From: Ciona intestinalis
Lineage: Eukaryota; Chordata; Ascidiacea; Phlebobranchia; Cionidae
Reading direction: 5' to 3'
Assembly: GCF_000224145.3 (NCBI RefSeq)
Contig: NW_004190347.2
Span: forward strand, 205,165 to 269,164
DNA length: 64,000 bases
Shown: in pieces, positions 1 through 11,420 of the stretch
Layout: every line of letters starts with the position of its first letter
Position numbering within the stretch: position 1 is the stretch's first letter
Made by a program: the position numbers and the translations under genes
The notes under the pieces: generated by a model
Told to the model about the DNA's origin: nothing
Seen by the model: the letters and a program-made list of their open reading frames with translations, nothing else
Database searches by the model: none

Positions 1-80
1 TGTTATAACTTGATAGTGAGCATTAGGTGTATAAATACACCGTGTGTGTCACTGTCAGCTGTATTCATACACCTCATTTT
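1..80. repeat. Partial 71-bp minisatellite unit
   Basis: Fragment of the GTGTATxxATACACC...GTTATAAC unit that forms long arrays elsewhere in the window; cut by the window edge. Confidence 0.5.
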
Positions 81-177
81 ATTACTCAACAGTTTACATT
101 AAAGTTAAATACACCCTACACTAAAAATAAGATTTTATAAAACTTTTAGGTTTATGTGTTTAGGTTTATGTGCTTAC

Positions 178-3100
178 TTATGAGTGTTTCGTTTTGCTTT
201 CAAGTCCATTAAATGCCATTCCCCACTTTCGATATATTCGGTTGCATCTATCCCACCTCCAGGCTGTAACTGTAAGTCTACCTGTGATGTCATAATGATT
301 ATCATTACATCATAATAAAAAATATACATTGGGGTTGAGGTAAGATGGGACACCGTTCTATTCTATTTTCTCGTCCCATTTGTTAGTAAACAAAGAACAT
401 TTAAAGAATTATAAAACCGTATCCTCACAACTCCCATTAATTGTTTATAACACGATCAGAATATTTAAATATTTTGTGCTAAAGGTGTCCCATCTCACCC
501 ACCCTACTATACTAAACACATGACATTTATTACCTGGTTTCCATTGTAAGACCAAACACCAAATTTCAAAGTACATTGCTGCTCATCAAATGGAAAGTTA
601 CTCACATCTATTTTGCATGTGGATTTAAAAATGCCTAAAAAAATGTAAAAGTTTCGAATTCTGGATAAAATGGTACAAATAGTTTACTGTATAGTAGGGT
701 GGGGGAAGATGGGACAACTTTCCTTTCTATTTTCTTGTCCCATTTGGCAGAAAACAAAGAACATTTAGAAATATAAAACCATATCCCCACGACTTTCATC
801 TGATGTTAGTTGTTTAAAACGCGATCAGGATATTTGGATAATATGTGCTAAAAGTGTCCAATCCCACCCCACCCTACTATATATATACTTATATATTCTG
901 CATACGAAAACAGTTATTACCTGGAGGTACATAGAGACAATTCCCATTATGATCAATAACAATTGGACTATGGGTCGTTGGGTCAAAGTTTTTGTCGGCG
1001 CTGTTGTACAATAAGATGTCAGGTGTCCACATACTGCAAAGGAGTAGATTTAATATTGAACATTGTACAGTTGGTATAGCAGATTTACTGAATGTAATTT
1101 GCATGGCCGGAAAAGTACAGTTGATATAACACCGGTGTTCTGTTTAAACACCTCATGCCAGCTTACAAGTTACCACGTATTTAACCTGTTCATCCTCGCA
1201 TAGCGGGGCAACGACAGTCGTTATAACCTTGTGCCCACTTTTAAGTTACCACATATTTAACCTGTTTATCCTTGCATGACGGGTCATCTACAGTCGTTAT
1301 AACACTGGTGTTCTGTTTAAACAACTCTTGCCAGCTTACAAGTTACCATATATGATACTTTGTGGGTTTTTTGGGGTATACTATGTTTTATGTTTCACCA
1401 AGTCTACTTAGTCTTTTACAAGCACTGATGATGCCAACAGTTTTTTGGTTTATGTTATACAAAGATCTTTGCTTTTAATATATCCTCACATACCGTTAAA
1501 AGTAAAGGGTTTTGTAACTTTGTATAAGCTTTCATGGAAACAAAAATGTATTTTTATTCAAATTGGTTTGTTGTCTATGCAGATAATTTAAACACAGTCG
1601 TTCATTTTATAATAGTCCACGATTTGTTGTATACTTGTTCTGAAGAATTTTTTCTGTGTTAAAATTTTGTAAAGAATGTTTGGTTCTAATCCTTTTATCA
1701 TGTCAAATGAGACATACATAAATTCTAATGTCATTTTACGAAAATAGTAAGAATCCTAATACCACAATAAAATAACATACTGTATATAATTCATTAAGTT
1801 ACACCCATTTATTTTATGGTAATTCACTTGTTGTGCTTTATTAAGGTCTAGTATTATTTCTAATATGTTAAAATGACATACTGTATATATGGTATCCTAA
1901 TCTTTGTAATGTTTCCATATTCTGTTTTGTTCCATCTCCATCGGTAATCTTTCCATTTAAGATCAAGCCAAGCATTTGTTGTAATTATCTGGTTCCTTTC
2001 ATCCTATTGTCGGTTGTATATGAATAAATAATTGAATATATGTTTGTATGAATGCATGTAACTTATTTAGTGGTGGGGCCATGGAAACTTGTACGTGGGC
2101 ATGAGTTGTATAACACGGGTGTTCTGTTTCAGTCACCACGTATGCAACTCATTGGTCCTCACGTGGCGGGGCAACGGCAGTCTTTATAACACAGATGTTA
2201 TGATTCCTACACCTCGTGCCCGCTTACAAGTTAACATATTTGCAACTTTGTGAGTAAATTTAGTCTTTTACAAAAAAAAATGGCGATGCTAACAACTTTT
2301 GGTTTATGTTAAACAAAAATCTTTAATTACAAATAATTTTATTTATAAAAGTTTAAAATATCAAGTTACAAATATAGACTCATTATACTATAGCAGATGT
2401 TTCACCAAGTCCTTAGTTTTTAGTATATGTTGCACAACAATATAAACTATGACATCACTGAACCCATTATGACATACCACATCAACAATTTGTTGTAGAG
2501 TAAACTTTATATTGACAACCAGAGTGTCCAAATGGTTTGGTATTGGGCGTTCCAACTTTGAATAATTCATCATAATATCCTCTATTAGTTGTTTCTCTAC
2601 TTGGTCTGAATTAACTGTGATGTAATAACGGTTTTATTGTTTATAAAATAATAGGGTTTATGTGTTTATGAATGGGTAGTTTTACTTGTAGCTCCCATGC
2701 CCACAGTTGAGTTGCTGAAGCTATTGCAGTGTGTGGATAAGCAGACATGACTTTTGGTTGGTTTGGTCATTTATATCCTCGTGGGTGGGAACTTGAGTGA
2801 CTTATCCATGGTTGCCACTCCCATGCTCACAGTCAAGTTGCTGAAGCTATTGCAGTGTGTGGATAAGCAGACATGACTTTTGTTTGGTTTGGTCATTTAT
2901 ATTCTTGTAAGTAAAAAAACTTGAGTGACTTATCCATGGTTGCCGTTGTTATAACATAATTGTCTGATATTATTTGTTTGGGCAATAATTTTATCATGGA
3001 TGTTTAAATTATAGAGAAAGAAGAAAGTTACAAAATCTAAAGTTATGTAAAAAGTTGTATCAGTTAACTACATCTGTAGTTAAAATGTTTGAACTTGAAA

Positions 3101-5329
3101 TATTGATTTTTGACACTTTTGAAACTAATTTAAATCGACCAAGAATGTTACTGAGTTAGATAAACCTAAAACAGCTTAGGTTATTTAGGGTTTGTCTGGT
3201 AGATTAAAAACGCGTGGTTTCCAGTAAGTGCTTTATCTGATTTCAGGAGCATTTTAAACAAGAAATGCAGTGTTGAAAAAAGCCACAAAATTATTTATAG
3301 TAGTGTGGGGTAAGATGGATGTTTTTAGTACGTAATGTTCCAGACTGTAAATATTCTTTATTTGCTACCAAATGGATGTTAAAATGAGAGTAAAACATGG
3401 CCGATCTTACCCCAACCTACTATATTTAAAACTTCCCAAATGATTTTAACCTATATAATAGTATACATAGATTTATGTTGAAACCGAAAAATTGTTTATT
3501 TTTATCTAAATTTTATTTTAAATTCGTTTTAATTAATAAGTTTTCTTATGTTTTGTCATTTTTATTATTTTTAACATGCTTTTAAATAACATTTTAAAAC
3601 TACGGGTTCTGTTTAGTAGTAAATTTGGCGCGAATATTTAAAACAAATCCTATTATTACGTGGAAACTGTCATAAAAGTAAGATAATGGTCCGGAAAATC
3701 GTGATTATTACGTCATTAATATTTCATGACGTCTCAAATTTAAATCCAACGTTTCAGCAGAAACCAAACAAAACAAAAACAATTTTTGATAAAGTTTTTG
3801 GGACTTTTTTAACAAATGTTTTGTTTGGCGAGTTGATACACTCGTGTTGTAAATAACTTACAAAGTAATATCTATACACGCAACGTTTTCGTCGTGTATT
3901 TTTTGATATAGTAGGGTGGGGAAGATGGGACACTTTTTCATTTTTATTTCACGTCCCATTTTGTAGTAAACAAAGAACATTCAAAGAATTATAAAATCGT
4001 ATTATCACGACTCCCATAGACCGTTGTTATTTGTTTAAAAAACAATCAGGACATTTGAATATTATGTGCTAAAGGTGTCCCGTCTTCCCCCACCCTACTA
4101 TATTTCTTCGTTGTTTTAACCGGCGTTTACACTACAGCGTAGCTTGCCTCGGTGTAAAATAACAAAAAAATAAATATCCACGCCCAGCGTAGGTCAGCGT
4201 ATATATATATTTCTTTGGTTGTTCTTTATACACCAAAGCAGCTACACTGCAAAACGCACCTCTTTAAAAAACACCTTTTTAAAAACGAAAGCTAAATTTC
4301 ACTACAACACCCATGATAACTCTCGTCAAACAACAACTAATATTCGTTACACTTCAAAATGTAAATTAGATTGAAAGAAAAATATTTTAAATTTTTGAAG
4401 TCTTTTAATAATTCATGCTTTTCACAAAAGCGTACGCTTTAAAATTTTAAAACTATCAACAAAATTACGGTCTCGGTCAATTTGCTTTGGTGCCGATAAC
4501 CTCTCAATTCGCCGCCAACTTTGGTCCTATTACTATGCCGTGCGGACAGCGTAATATGTCATTGTAAATTATGCATCAATTTATTCACTTTTCCAATATT
4601 AAACTAATAAAGGAATGTAACTTATTTATCTTCACATGGTGGGGCAATGACATCGTTAACACGGGTGTTATGTTTTATACACCTGTTTGGTTACACGTTA
4701 CCACGTATATATAACTTATTTATCCTCGCATGGCAAGACAGCGACAGTCGTTATAACACGGGTGTTCTGTTCCATACACCGCGTACAAGTTAATACCTTT
4801 AGTACTGTGGGGTAAGATGGGATACCGTTAGCACCTAAATCCAATATTTCCTGATCGTGTTTAAACAATTAACAAAGCTCTTTTACAGTCGTGAGAATAC
4901 TGTTATAAAATTATGAAAGTATCCTTGTTTAGTACTATAAATGGGACGATAAAAAGAATAAAAGAATGTCCCATCCTACTATATGGTAGGGTGGGAGAAG
5001 ATGGGACACTTATCACGCATAATAACCAAATATTCTGATCGCGTTTTAAACAATTAACAACGGTCGATGGGAGCCGTGAGGATACGGTTTTATAAAAAAT
5101 CGTTGAATGTTTGTTTATTACCAGATTGGAGGAGAAAATAGATTGGAGAAGGTGTCCCATCTTCCCCCACCCTATTATATGTAACTTTATGGGTGTTTTT
5201 TCTTGATTTTTGCAAACAGTTTAACCCACACTATACTGACGATTCAGAGATAAGCCAATTACCTGCGTCCAAATTATAAAGCACAATAAGTAGCAATGAC
5301 GTCATCATGACGTAACGTCTTCGATCCAT
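178..5329 (-). CDS. Nicotinic acetylcholine receptor subunit, N-terminal half (3' part beyond left edge)
   Basis: Ligand-gated cation channel subunit of the Cys-loop family. Predicted coding exons in transcription order: 5263-5329, 2478-2605, 1882-2003, 921-1033, 534-634, 178-281; phases agree at every junction, giving about 211 residues. Exon 1 is a signal peptide ([18 protein letters not shown]). Exon 2 holds [14 protein letters not shown] and LQQIVDV. Exon 3 encodes [16 protein letters not shown]. Exon 4 has loop [13 protein letters not shown], then CLYVPPG. Exon 5 has the diagnostic Cys-loop, two Cys separated by 13 residues containing FPFD, then WSYNGNQ. Exon 6 has VDLQLQ and [13 protein letters not shown]. 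The loop C cysteine pair and four membrane helices must lie outside the window, so alpha versus non-alpha type is not decided. Family assignment is very secure. Confidence 0.93.
329..512 (-). mobile_element. MITE (GTGGGG...GATGGGACACC family)
   Basis: Terminal sequences GAGGTAAGATGGGACACC and GGTGTCCCATCTCACCCACCC face each other; internal TAGTAAACAAAGAACATT and AACACGATCAGAATATTT match other copies. In receptor intron 5. Confidence 0.85.
690..884 (-). mobile_element. MITE, full length
   Basis: Both ends intact (TATAGTAGGGTGGGGGAAG ... CCACCCTACTATA) with TA flanks; receptor intron 4. Confidence 0.92.
1123..1375 (-). mobile_element. SINE tail units in receptor intron 3
   Basis: Two to three head-to-tail units (GGCAACGACAGTCGTTATAA, CACCTCATGCCAGCTTACAAG), sense to the receptor gene, ending about 90 nt before exon 4. 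Confidence 0.8.
2038..2262 (-). mobile_element. SINE tail units in receptor intron 2
   Basis: GCGGGGCAACGGCAGTC and CACCTCGTGCCCGCTTAC; tail (GAATGCATGTAACTTATTTA on plus) ends about 35-50 nt from the exon 3 acceptor. The sequence beyond it, TAGTCTTTTACAA...TTTTGGTTTATGTT, is shared with 1406-1480. Confidence 0.8.
2691..2943 (-). repeat. 125-bp tandem dimer
   Basis: Two copies containing TGCAGTGTGTGGATAAGCAG and GAGTGACTTATCCATGGTTG, in intron 1 of the receptor gene, about 85 bp from exon 2. The same dimer occurs inverted at 26877-27118. Confidence 0.88.
3298..3424 (-). mobile_element. MITE, 127-bp short variant
   Basis: TAGTGTGGGGTAAGATGG ... CTTACCCCAACCTACTATA ends with most of the centre missing; receptor intron 1. 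Confidence 0.8.
3906..4103 (-). mobile_element. MITE, full length
   Basis: Both inverted ends intact, about 198 bp; receptor intron 1. Confidence 0.92.
4611..4795 (-). mobile_element. SINE tail units in receptor intron 1
   Basis: Two units (TTATCCTCGCATGGCAAGACAGCGACAGTCG) followed directly by a MITE at 4801. Confidence 0.78.
4801..4984 (+). mobile_element. MITE, variant GTGGGGTAAGATGGGATACC ends
   Basis: Carries the TACCGTTAGCAC variant of the left arm. It abuts the next copy with only a shared TATA between them. Confidence 0.8.
4984..5180 (+). mobile_element. MITE, full length, back-to-back with the previous copy
   Basis: TATATGGTAGGGTGGGAGAAG to CCCACCCTATTATA; ends about 80 bp from receptor exon 1. 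The pair suggests insertion of one copy into the TATA flank of the other. Confidence 0.9.
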
Positions 5330-5330
5330 C

Positions 5331-6409
5331 AGAATATCTTGGTATTTCAATCATATATTGGTAAACATAGTAAAAACTCTGTAATAAGAAATTATGTCAA
5401 TATGCTCATAAAGGTACACCGATCGTTGCACTACTGTACTTCATGCTCGTACCGTTGCCATAAACAAACTGCATGAAAGCAATACTTTCTATACCTAGGG
5501 GATTCTGAGTTTACAAAATAAGGTTCTGTGTTCGATAACAGAAGAGTGTGTTTAGAGTCCTACGCATGCGCACCAACGAAAAGATAAGCGACAAACAGTG
5601 TACCGGTTCGTGTGATAAACGACAAACAGTGTACCGTTAAAAGTACCATATGGGACGATCAAAAAGAGTGAAACCGTGGCCCATCTTACCCCACCCTACT
5701 ACATCACAAACTAAAGTTCCGCATATGAAACTTGCTCATAATTTCATAACTTGCTGAAATACGCTGCAAATAATACATTTTAAATAACTAAATGCATACA
5801 TTTTTACGCTTGGGTCGTTTCTGACGTCACGACATTACGTCATATTAACCTTTAACCTCAAAGGCCATGTACGTCACAATTTCCTTTAAGAGATTATCGG
5901 CTAAGAATTCGACTTGCTGTATAAAAGTCATTTTTTTTAAATAGCTTTCGAAACGGCTCTTGCTGAAATACGCTGCAGACGAAACTAAAATGCAGTCAAA
6001 ACCTTTCACACACACATACTATTCTATACGGGCGAGGGCCTATACATCTATGCCCGCCTAGAAATTAGGCCAGGCTTGCCGCATTACCGCTGTAGCGCCC
6101 GAACTTTGCATACACCATCGTCGCGAAATGTAAACTTTCGAAAACCAGCTAGATTTAAACACACACGTAACTCTATTTTATGTTGTAACACTTTACCTTT
6201 CCATGCCCGGTATAAATTTGTGTAACTCTACTTGTGATAAAAGCTCCACTATGACAACTTACGTAACTACTGTGGTCTTGAAGCTGCCAAAGATGAAAAA
6301 TCAATAACTTCGTCTCGATACCCAGAGCCATAAAACCGCCGCCCTCCTACTGAATAAATCGCGTGGCGTTGACCGATTTAAGAATAATATTTCGACACAT
6401 ATGGTGTTA
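5331..6409. other. Upstream region of the receptor gene
   Basis: Holds one MITE remnant and one TGACGTCA octamer (5822-5829) but no TATA box or other motif I would defend. It presumably contains the receptor promoter and any non-coding leader. Confidence 0.4.
5630..5702 (+). mobile_element. MITE, internally deleted remnant
   Basis: TACCGTTAAAAGTACCATATGGGACG then CATCTTACCCCACCCTACTA; about 70 bp, 300 bp upstream of the receptor start codon. Confidence 0.65.
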
Positions 6410-6772
6410 ATGCGCGTCTTGTGCTCGCTGTCGAGTTATAACATGAGTGTCTTCTTATACACCATCAGACACACATGGTGTATTCATACACATCATGCTC
6501 ACTGTCAGGTTATAACATGGATGTCTTCTTATACACCAGACACACATGGTGTATTCATACACCTCATGCTCACTGTCGAGTTATAACATGGGTGTCTTCC
6601 TATACACCAGACACACATGGTGTATTTATACACCTCATGCTCACTGTCAGGTTATAACATGGATGTCTTCTTATACACCAGACACACATGGTGTATTCAT
6701 TCACCTCATGCTCACTGTCAAGTTATAACATGGGTGTCTTCTTATACACCAGACACACATGGTGTATTTATT
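6410..6772 (+). repeat. 71-bp minisatellite array, about 5 copies
   Basis: Period 71 bp. Each unit reads ATACACCTCATGCTCACTGT, a GTTATAACATGG core, then CTTATACACCAGACACACATGGTG. Copies differ by a few bases. It ends directly at a MITE (6773). Confidence 0.9.
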
Positions 6773-6951
6773 TAGTAGGGTGTGGGGGAGACAAGACACC
6801 TTTAGTACGTAATATGCAAAAATCTTGATCGTGTTTAAATAATTAACACCGTTCCATAGGAGTCTTAAGGATACGGTTTTATATTTCTTTGAATGTTCTG
6901 TGTTTAATAACAAATGGGACGAGAAAATGCAATAAAAAGGTGTCCCATCTT
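6773..6951 (+). mobile_element. MITE, right end truncated
   Basis: TAGTAGGGTGTGGGGGAGAC left end and GGTGTCCCATCTTTC right part; the terminal CCCACCCTACTA is missing. Adjoins the 71-bp array. Confidence 0.8.
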
Positions 6952-8261
6952 TCTTATGCTCTCTGTCGAGTCTGTAACTCAACTTTTTACACACACATGT
7001 GTAATAGCCCACCGCTCCCATATGTTATTCTGTCGCCTCATGTTTCACCTGTCACAAATGAGTTTCGTTGAATTATTAAAACAACCAACTCTAGATCGAA
7101 ATCTGACGTTTCTGGTCTCGATTGCAATCGGGCAAAGGTCGTTACAGTTTAATTTTGTATTGGGTTCGCTTAGAGTTTGTAAATGTTCCCAAAAATCGAA
7201 CTTGATTGGCTTAAGGATGCGGTGCTACGGAAACATGACGCACAAAAGTCACGTTTTTCGTAGCACCACCAGATCCTTACTGTATTTTTACACAAGAATC
7301 GTCCAACTCTATAAGCACGAGACCAGGGTTAGATTCACGGGATTTATTGTTTGGCTTGATGTAAAGGCTTCTGAAGCGCTTTTTTAACTTTGAAGGTTCC
7401 AAGTTCGATGCTTAGTGCGGTTTTTGAGCACGTGAGTGGTCATATAGAATAGGCACTTTTTCGTCGAACAATTGTTGAGCACATAATTTATCATATAAAT
7501 ATTTTTACTGAACAGCCGTTCTTGTTGTTGTTATTTTTTGTGTGGCTTTTTCTTGAACTTATCTTAATTCTTAATTCGAGCATTTATTCTTTAATCTCTT
7601 GATGGAAACCAAATCATAATGTATATATATATATACATTTTAGAGTTTTCAGATTTAAAACTTTAAAGTTTTTAAATTTAAAACCGCTTGATAGCGATTA
7701 ATAAACGAATACTTTACTCTTCAATCAAAAGCGCTAAAATCAAAATGTAAAGTAGAGTCCGGGTTATAGCGGCTGTCGTTTTTCTGGTCACGCGAGAATA
7801 AATTAAGTTACATTCCTTCCTTCAGAGTGGTGGAAGATAGGACACTTAAGCACATTTTGCCCAATATTTTCAAAATCAAAATACCTGACAGCTTTTCGGT
7901 AATACTACGAATTAGTAACATCGTTTATTAATTGATAAGATTTCAAAAAGATAATAAAACACGCGAGGAGTTAATTATCGATTCGCACAACAAGTGGAAT
8001 TTTACAAATTCGAAAACAAACATGGTAAGACGGGACAGTTTTAAAACATTGTTAATTTTTGAATTTATTATTAGGAATACACGTAAATGACACGAAATAA
8101 TAATGCACGCTTTGAAAGTCAAGTTTTAACAATATTTTTATTGCACTAATACTATAGTTTTTAACACGTTATAATATTGAATGACAATGGGTATTGTTCG
8201 AACATTAATTGATAAATATTGTATCCTACAAATGCATATGAACTGGCTCACTTATAACAGC
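6952..8261. other. Spacer between the receptor and tetraspan genes
   Basis: Contains the 66-bp hairpin (7213-7278), a (TA)n run near 7620 and a decayed MITE end near 7825. ORFs here read unlike any family and lack splice or polyadenylation context. Confidence 0.5.
7213..7278. repeat. 66-bp hairpin
   Basis: AAGGATGCGGTGCTACGGAA pairs with CGTAGCACCACCAGATCCTT around a GCACAAAA loop. It matches no repeat seen elsewhere in the window. Confidence 0.7.
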
Positions 8262-8441
8262 TTGGCCCGTTTGTCATTCTATTTTCTCGTCCCATTTGGT
8301 AGTAAACAAAAAACATTCAAAGAATTATAAACCGTATTGCCATGATTCCCATAAACCGTTGTTAATTGTTTAAACCATGATCAGTATATTTGGATAATAT
8401 GTAATAAAAGTGTCCCGTCTTGGCGTCTTCCCCATCCTACT
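8262..8441 (-). mobile_element. MITE lacking one inverted end
   Basis: Internal TTCTCGTCCCATTTGGTAGTAAAC and GTGTCCCGTCTT retained, TATAGTAGGGTGG end lost. A further decayed end lies near 7822-7870. Just downstream of the tetraspan gene. Confidence 0.75.
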
Positions 8442-8506
8442 GGATGGTAAATACATAGAGAGAAGGAGATTAAAAACAGTTAGCTGCATCTAAAATGGGA
8501 AAAGTG

Positions 8507-8512
8507 TTTATT
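8507..8512 (-). terminator. AATAAA polyadenylation signal of the tetraspan gene
   Basis: AATAAA on the minus strand about 46 nt after the stop codon; implies a very short 3' UTR. Confidence 0.55.
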
Positions 8513-8557
8513 TTAACATTTACCGAGAATTTGAATTATGATTTGAGTGAAGTTGTT

Positions 8558-11077
8558 TTAATATGTTGTAACAAAAAAAGTAGCAAATACTACGTAGCTC
8601 AGAGAAAAGATCATGAAAAGCACGGAAAGCAACCAGCTGATGTAAAATGAGTAACCGTAGGAAAATGAGCCGCGATACCCCTCGTACCTCACGCTGATAT
8701 TCATCCCTGGTGACATATTTTTGGTAAAAACAGACATTCCAATGAGCAGGAAGAGTGCTGCAATATTAAATAAAGCATTATTTTCATTTGTATATTGTTT
8801 ACACTTTTAGGTTCATGTCCCGGGCCAGGTTTGTACTTTTTATGGGCCAGGTTGGTATTTTCCCCGGGTTTGGGCCAGGTTAGTATTTGTCTCGGGCCAG
8901 GTGTTTCTCTCTCCCGCTGTGTTTAAGTGGTCACAGCCTAATAAACAGCATATGTATAGACTATCACGATTACGGGCTGGTGGTTCTCTGAGACAATTCA
9001 CTTAAATGAATGAATGTAACTTGTAACTTTTTATGTTTCGTTATAAATATAGCCCCAAAACACATATGAACTCGATGACGGCGGCTTCGAGCGCTCTAAC
9101 AGTTATGTCAGTACTTCACAAGCGTAGCACGTGCCAGCCGTTTGTCTAATTCGGTGGTTACAACGATTGTCGCTGCTGTCCCAAAATACGAGAACCAAGG
9201 AGATTTATTTATTCCATTTTATTCATTTTTCCAGTGTCCTGCCAATGGTCCACACGCCCATAATAACAGCAGCATCACATAATTGTTTTATGATTACAAT
9301 ACTGCTCCTAAATGTGGTTTAATTGTACAATAAATAGTTTTAAATATGTTTACATATTGGTGCTTGATTATATCATTCTATTCTACGTGGGAAAGGTCCT
9401 GCAGCGTGGCAGGTCATGAGTCCTAGAATTTTAGCCAGGATTGGCCCATAACCCCTTAAGTATGTCTTACCTGAAAGTATGTACAATACATGTACCGTAA
9501 TAAGAAATCCTTTTGGTCCAAAACAAAAGATTTTCTTCTTAGTTGCCGCTACTATTTGACAGGCAATTGCCAACATGAGTATAATTATGCTTAAAACAAG
9601 CATAGCTTGTAAAGTAGCAACCGCGCTGTTAAAGACTCCTGTAATTGACAAAACAATTAAATGAATGGATGGAATTCACTTTATCCTCGCGTGGCCCGAA
9701 AACGACAGTCGTTGAAACACATGCAGGTGTTCTGTTGCATACACCTTGTGCCAGAGAGTTACCACGTATGTTACTTTGTGGTTAAATATTTTTTTTATGT
9801 ATGGCTGAAAATTTGAACAACTCATTAGTGACTGCTGAGTTGAAGCAATTGCCGTTAAGAGTCTTGTCCAAGACACACATGCCCACAATGGTAGCAGCAA
9901 AAAGCCTTGAACCTAACACCTTTGAGTTAGAGACGCGCTAACCAACTGTGCAACAATTCATAGCTGAGGTATGGGTGGGGGAAGATGGGACATATTTTCA
10001 TTTTATTTTCTTGTCCCATTTGGTAGCAAACAAAAAACAATCAAAAAATTATAAAACTGTATCCTCACGACTCCCGATCCTTGAGATTTATTTAAAACAC
10101 GATCAGAATACTTAAGATTTTGTGCTAAAGGTGTCCCGTTTCCCCACCCTACTATATAGCTGTTAGGTTTGCGTTTGTTTGAACTGGTTAAACTAATTTC
10201 AAAAAGGCACTGTTAGAATAATTACGTAAATTTATATTAATACATAAGAATTAACGTTCATACGTAAATAACACGGAACAGTTGCTGTGTATGCTTTTCA
10301 ATCTTTTTCTTTTGCCCTATTTGTTTATAAGTTAACATTTTATCTGCAGTATTTTACTGCTTTGGTTACACTAGAGTATAAAGTGATAAATATTCTATTA
10401 CATTTAATTGCATTAACCATAATAGTGGACCGGGGTAAGACGGGACACTTGATTACATAGTGCCCATTATTTAAAAAATAAATATTTATGACAGTTTTGG
10501 GTGAATCAAAAAATTTGTACAATGAAGATTTATGACAAAAAATTCTGTAAATTACATCTCGGTCATTCAGACATGATTCAGGTTTTAATGTTATATATAG
10601 TGGGGTGGGGAAGATGGGACACCTTTAACACATAATATCTAAATATCCTGATCGTGTTTTAAACAATTAACAACGGTCTAAGGGAGTTGTGAAGGCATAG
10701 TTTTATAATTCTTTGAATTTTCTTTTTTTACTACCCAATTGGACGGGAAAATAGAATGAACAGGTGCCCCATCTTCCCCCACCCCCTACTATATGTAAAG
10801 TTTACATGGCAAAAATACTCTATCACACTCGGTTAATTTCGGCGATTGGCTGCAGCCCAACAAATCTTTATTTTAATATCACAAAACAGTTAAATTTAAA
10901 TCTACTATTTATAGACTTACTTGGGATGTCGAAAGCACCAAGGTTGTGAGAGAACTTTTGATTTCCATCAGTAACGTGAAAGCTGAGCCACCCCTTAGTG
11001 GCAGTTACAAGAATATCCAAAGCCAACGTTATCACACCAATTACGGTTGAAACAATACACATACGCCTAAACTCCAT
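8558..11077 (-). CDS. Tetraspan membrane protein, PMP22/EMP/claudin superfamily-like
   Basis: Predicted exons: 10921-11077, 9471-9638, 8558-8757, phases matching, 174 residues. Four hydrophobic segments are visible: residues ~6-28 (TVIGVITLALDILVTA), ~57-80 (TLQAMLVLSIIILMLAIACQ), ~92-120 (GFLITVHVLYILS continuing over the junction as ALFLLIGMSVF) and the C-terminal YGYSFYISWLLSVLFMIF region. Layout, length, the ALQA-like entry into helix 2 and the YGYSFYISW entry into helix 4 resemble PMP22/EMP/claudin proteins. The usual GLW...C...C signature of loop 1 is not evident; only GW follows helix 1, so it is a divergent member or a related tetraspan family. The start is the ATG 9 nt after a good acceptor (TGCATCACAG), so a non-coding 5' exon or spliced leader is likely. 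AATAAA lies at 8507-8512. Confidence 0.72.
8818..8912 (+). repeat. Short degenerate repeat of GGGCCAGGTTNGTATTT
   Basis: Four imperfect copies in intron 2 of the tetraspan gene, just upstream of exon 3. Confidence 0.6.
9655..9958 (-). mobile_element. Composite SINE, near complete, tetraspan intron 1
   Basis: tRNA-like head at 9915-9958 (GTTGGTTAGCGCGTCTCTAA, GGTTCAAGGC box B-like), body CTACCATTGTGGGCATGTGTGTC, tail ending GTGAATTCCATCCATTCATT about 20 nt before the exon 2 acceptor. Confidence 0.85.
9968..10158 (-). mobile_element. MITE, full length
   Basis: ATGGGTGGGGGAAGATGGGAC ... CCCCACCCTACTATA; tetraspan intron 1, next to a SINE head. Confidence 0.9.
10594..10796 (+). mobile_element. 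MITE, full length
   Basis: Both ends intact, reading TAGTGGGGTGGGGAAGATGGG on the left; 125 bp from tetraspan exon 1. Confidence 0.92.
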
Positions 11078-11086
11078 AGTTGCATG

Positions 11087-11100
11087 CTGTGATGCAAAAA
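11087..11100 (-). promoter_or_regulatory. 3' splice acceptor just before the tetraspan ATG
   Basis: A T-rich tract and TGCATCACAG end 9 nt before the ATG at 11077. A complete 200-bp MITE starts about 20 bp further upstream (11118), so the promoter or leader exon must lie beyond it or the mRNA is trans-spliced. Confidence 0.4.
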
Positions 11101-11117
11101 AAACAGAATCAATTTGT

Positions 11118-11320
11118 ATATAGTAGGGTGGGGAAAGATGGGACAACTTTTCGTTCTATTTTATTCTTTCATTTGGTAGTAAACAAAGAAAATTCAAGGA
11201 ATTATAAATCCGTATCCTCACGACTCCCATAGACCGTTGCTAATTGTTGCTTAAAACACGATCAGGATATTTAAATATTATGAGCTACAGGTGACCCATC
11301 TTTCCCCACCCTGCTATATA
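11118..11320 (-). mobile_element. MITE, full length, at the tetraspan 5' end
   Basis: TATATAGTAGGGTGGGGAAAG to CCCCACCCTGCTATATA; starts 40 bp from the ATG. Confidence 0.92.
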
Positions 11321-11420
11321 TAGTAAGGTGCGGGGGGAGTGCAATTATTCTAACACTGCCCTATAGAAATTAGTTTAGGCATGTTTGTATAAATTAAAAC
11401 CTAACAGCCTATACTAAAGC

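Noticed and set aside
6401..6728. Overlapping 60-aa ORFs with [16 protein letters not shown] repeats
   Set aside because: They are the 71-bp minisatellite read in different frames; the same peptides appear at 33663-33917 and 39376-39558.
6914..7387. 157-aa ORF, longest in the left spacer
   Set aside because: It begins inside a MITE, crosses a hairpin and shows no family motif or exon signals.
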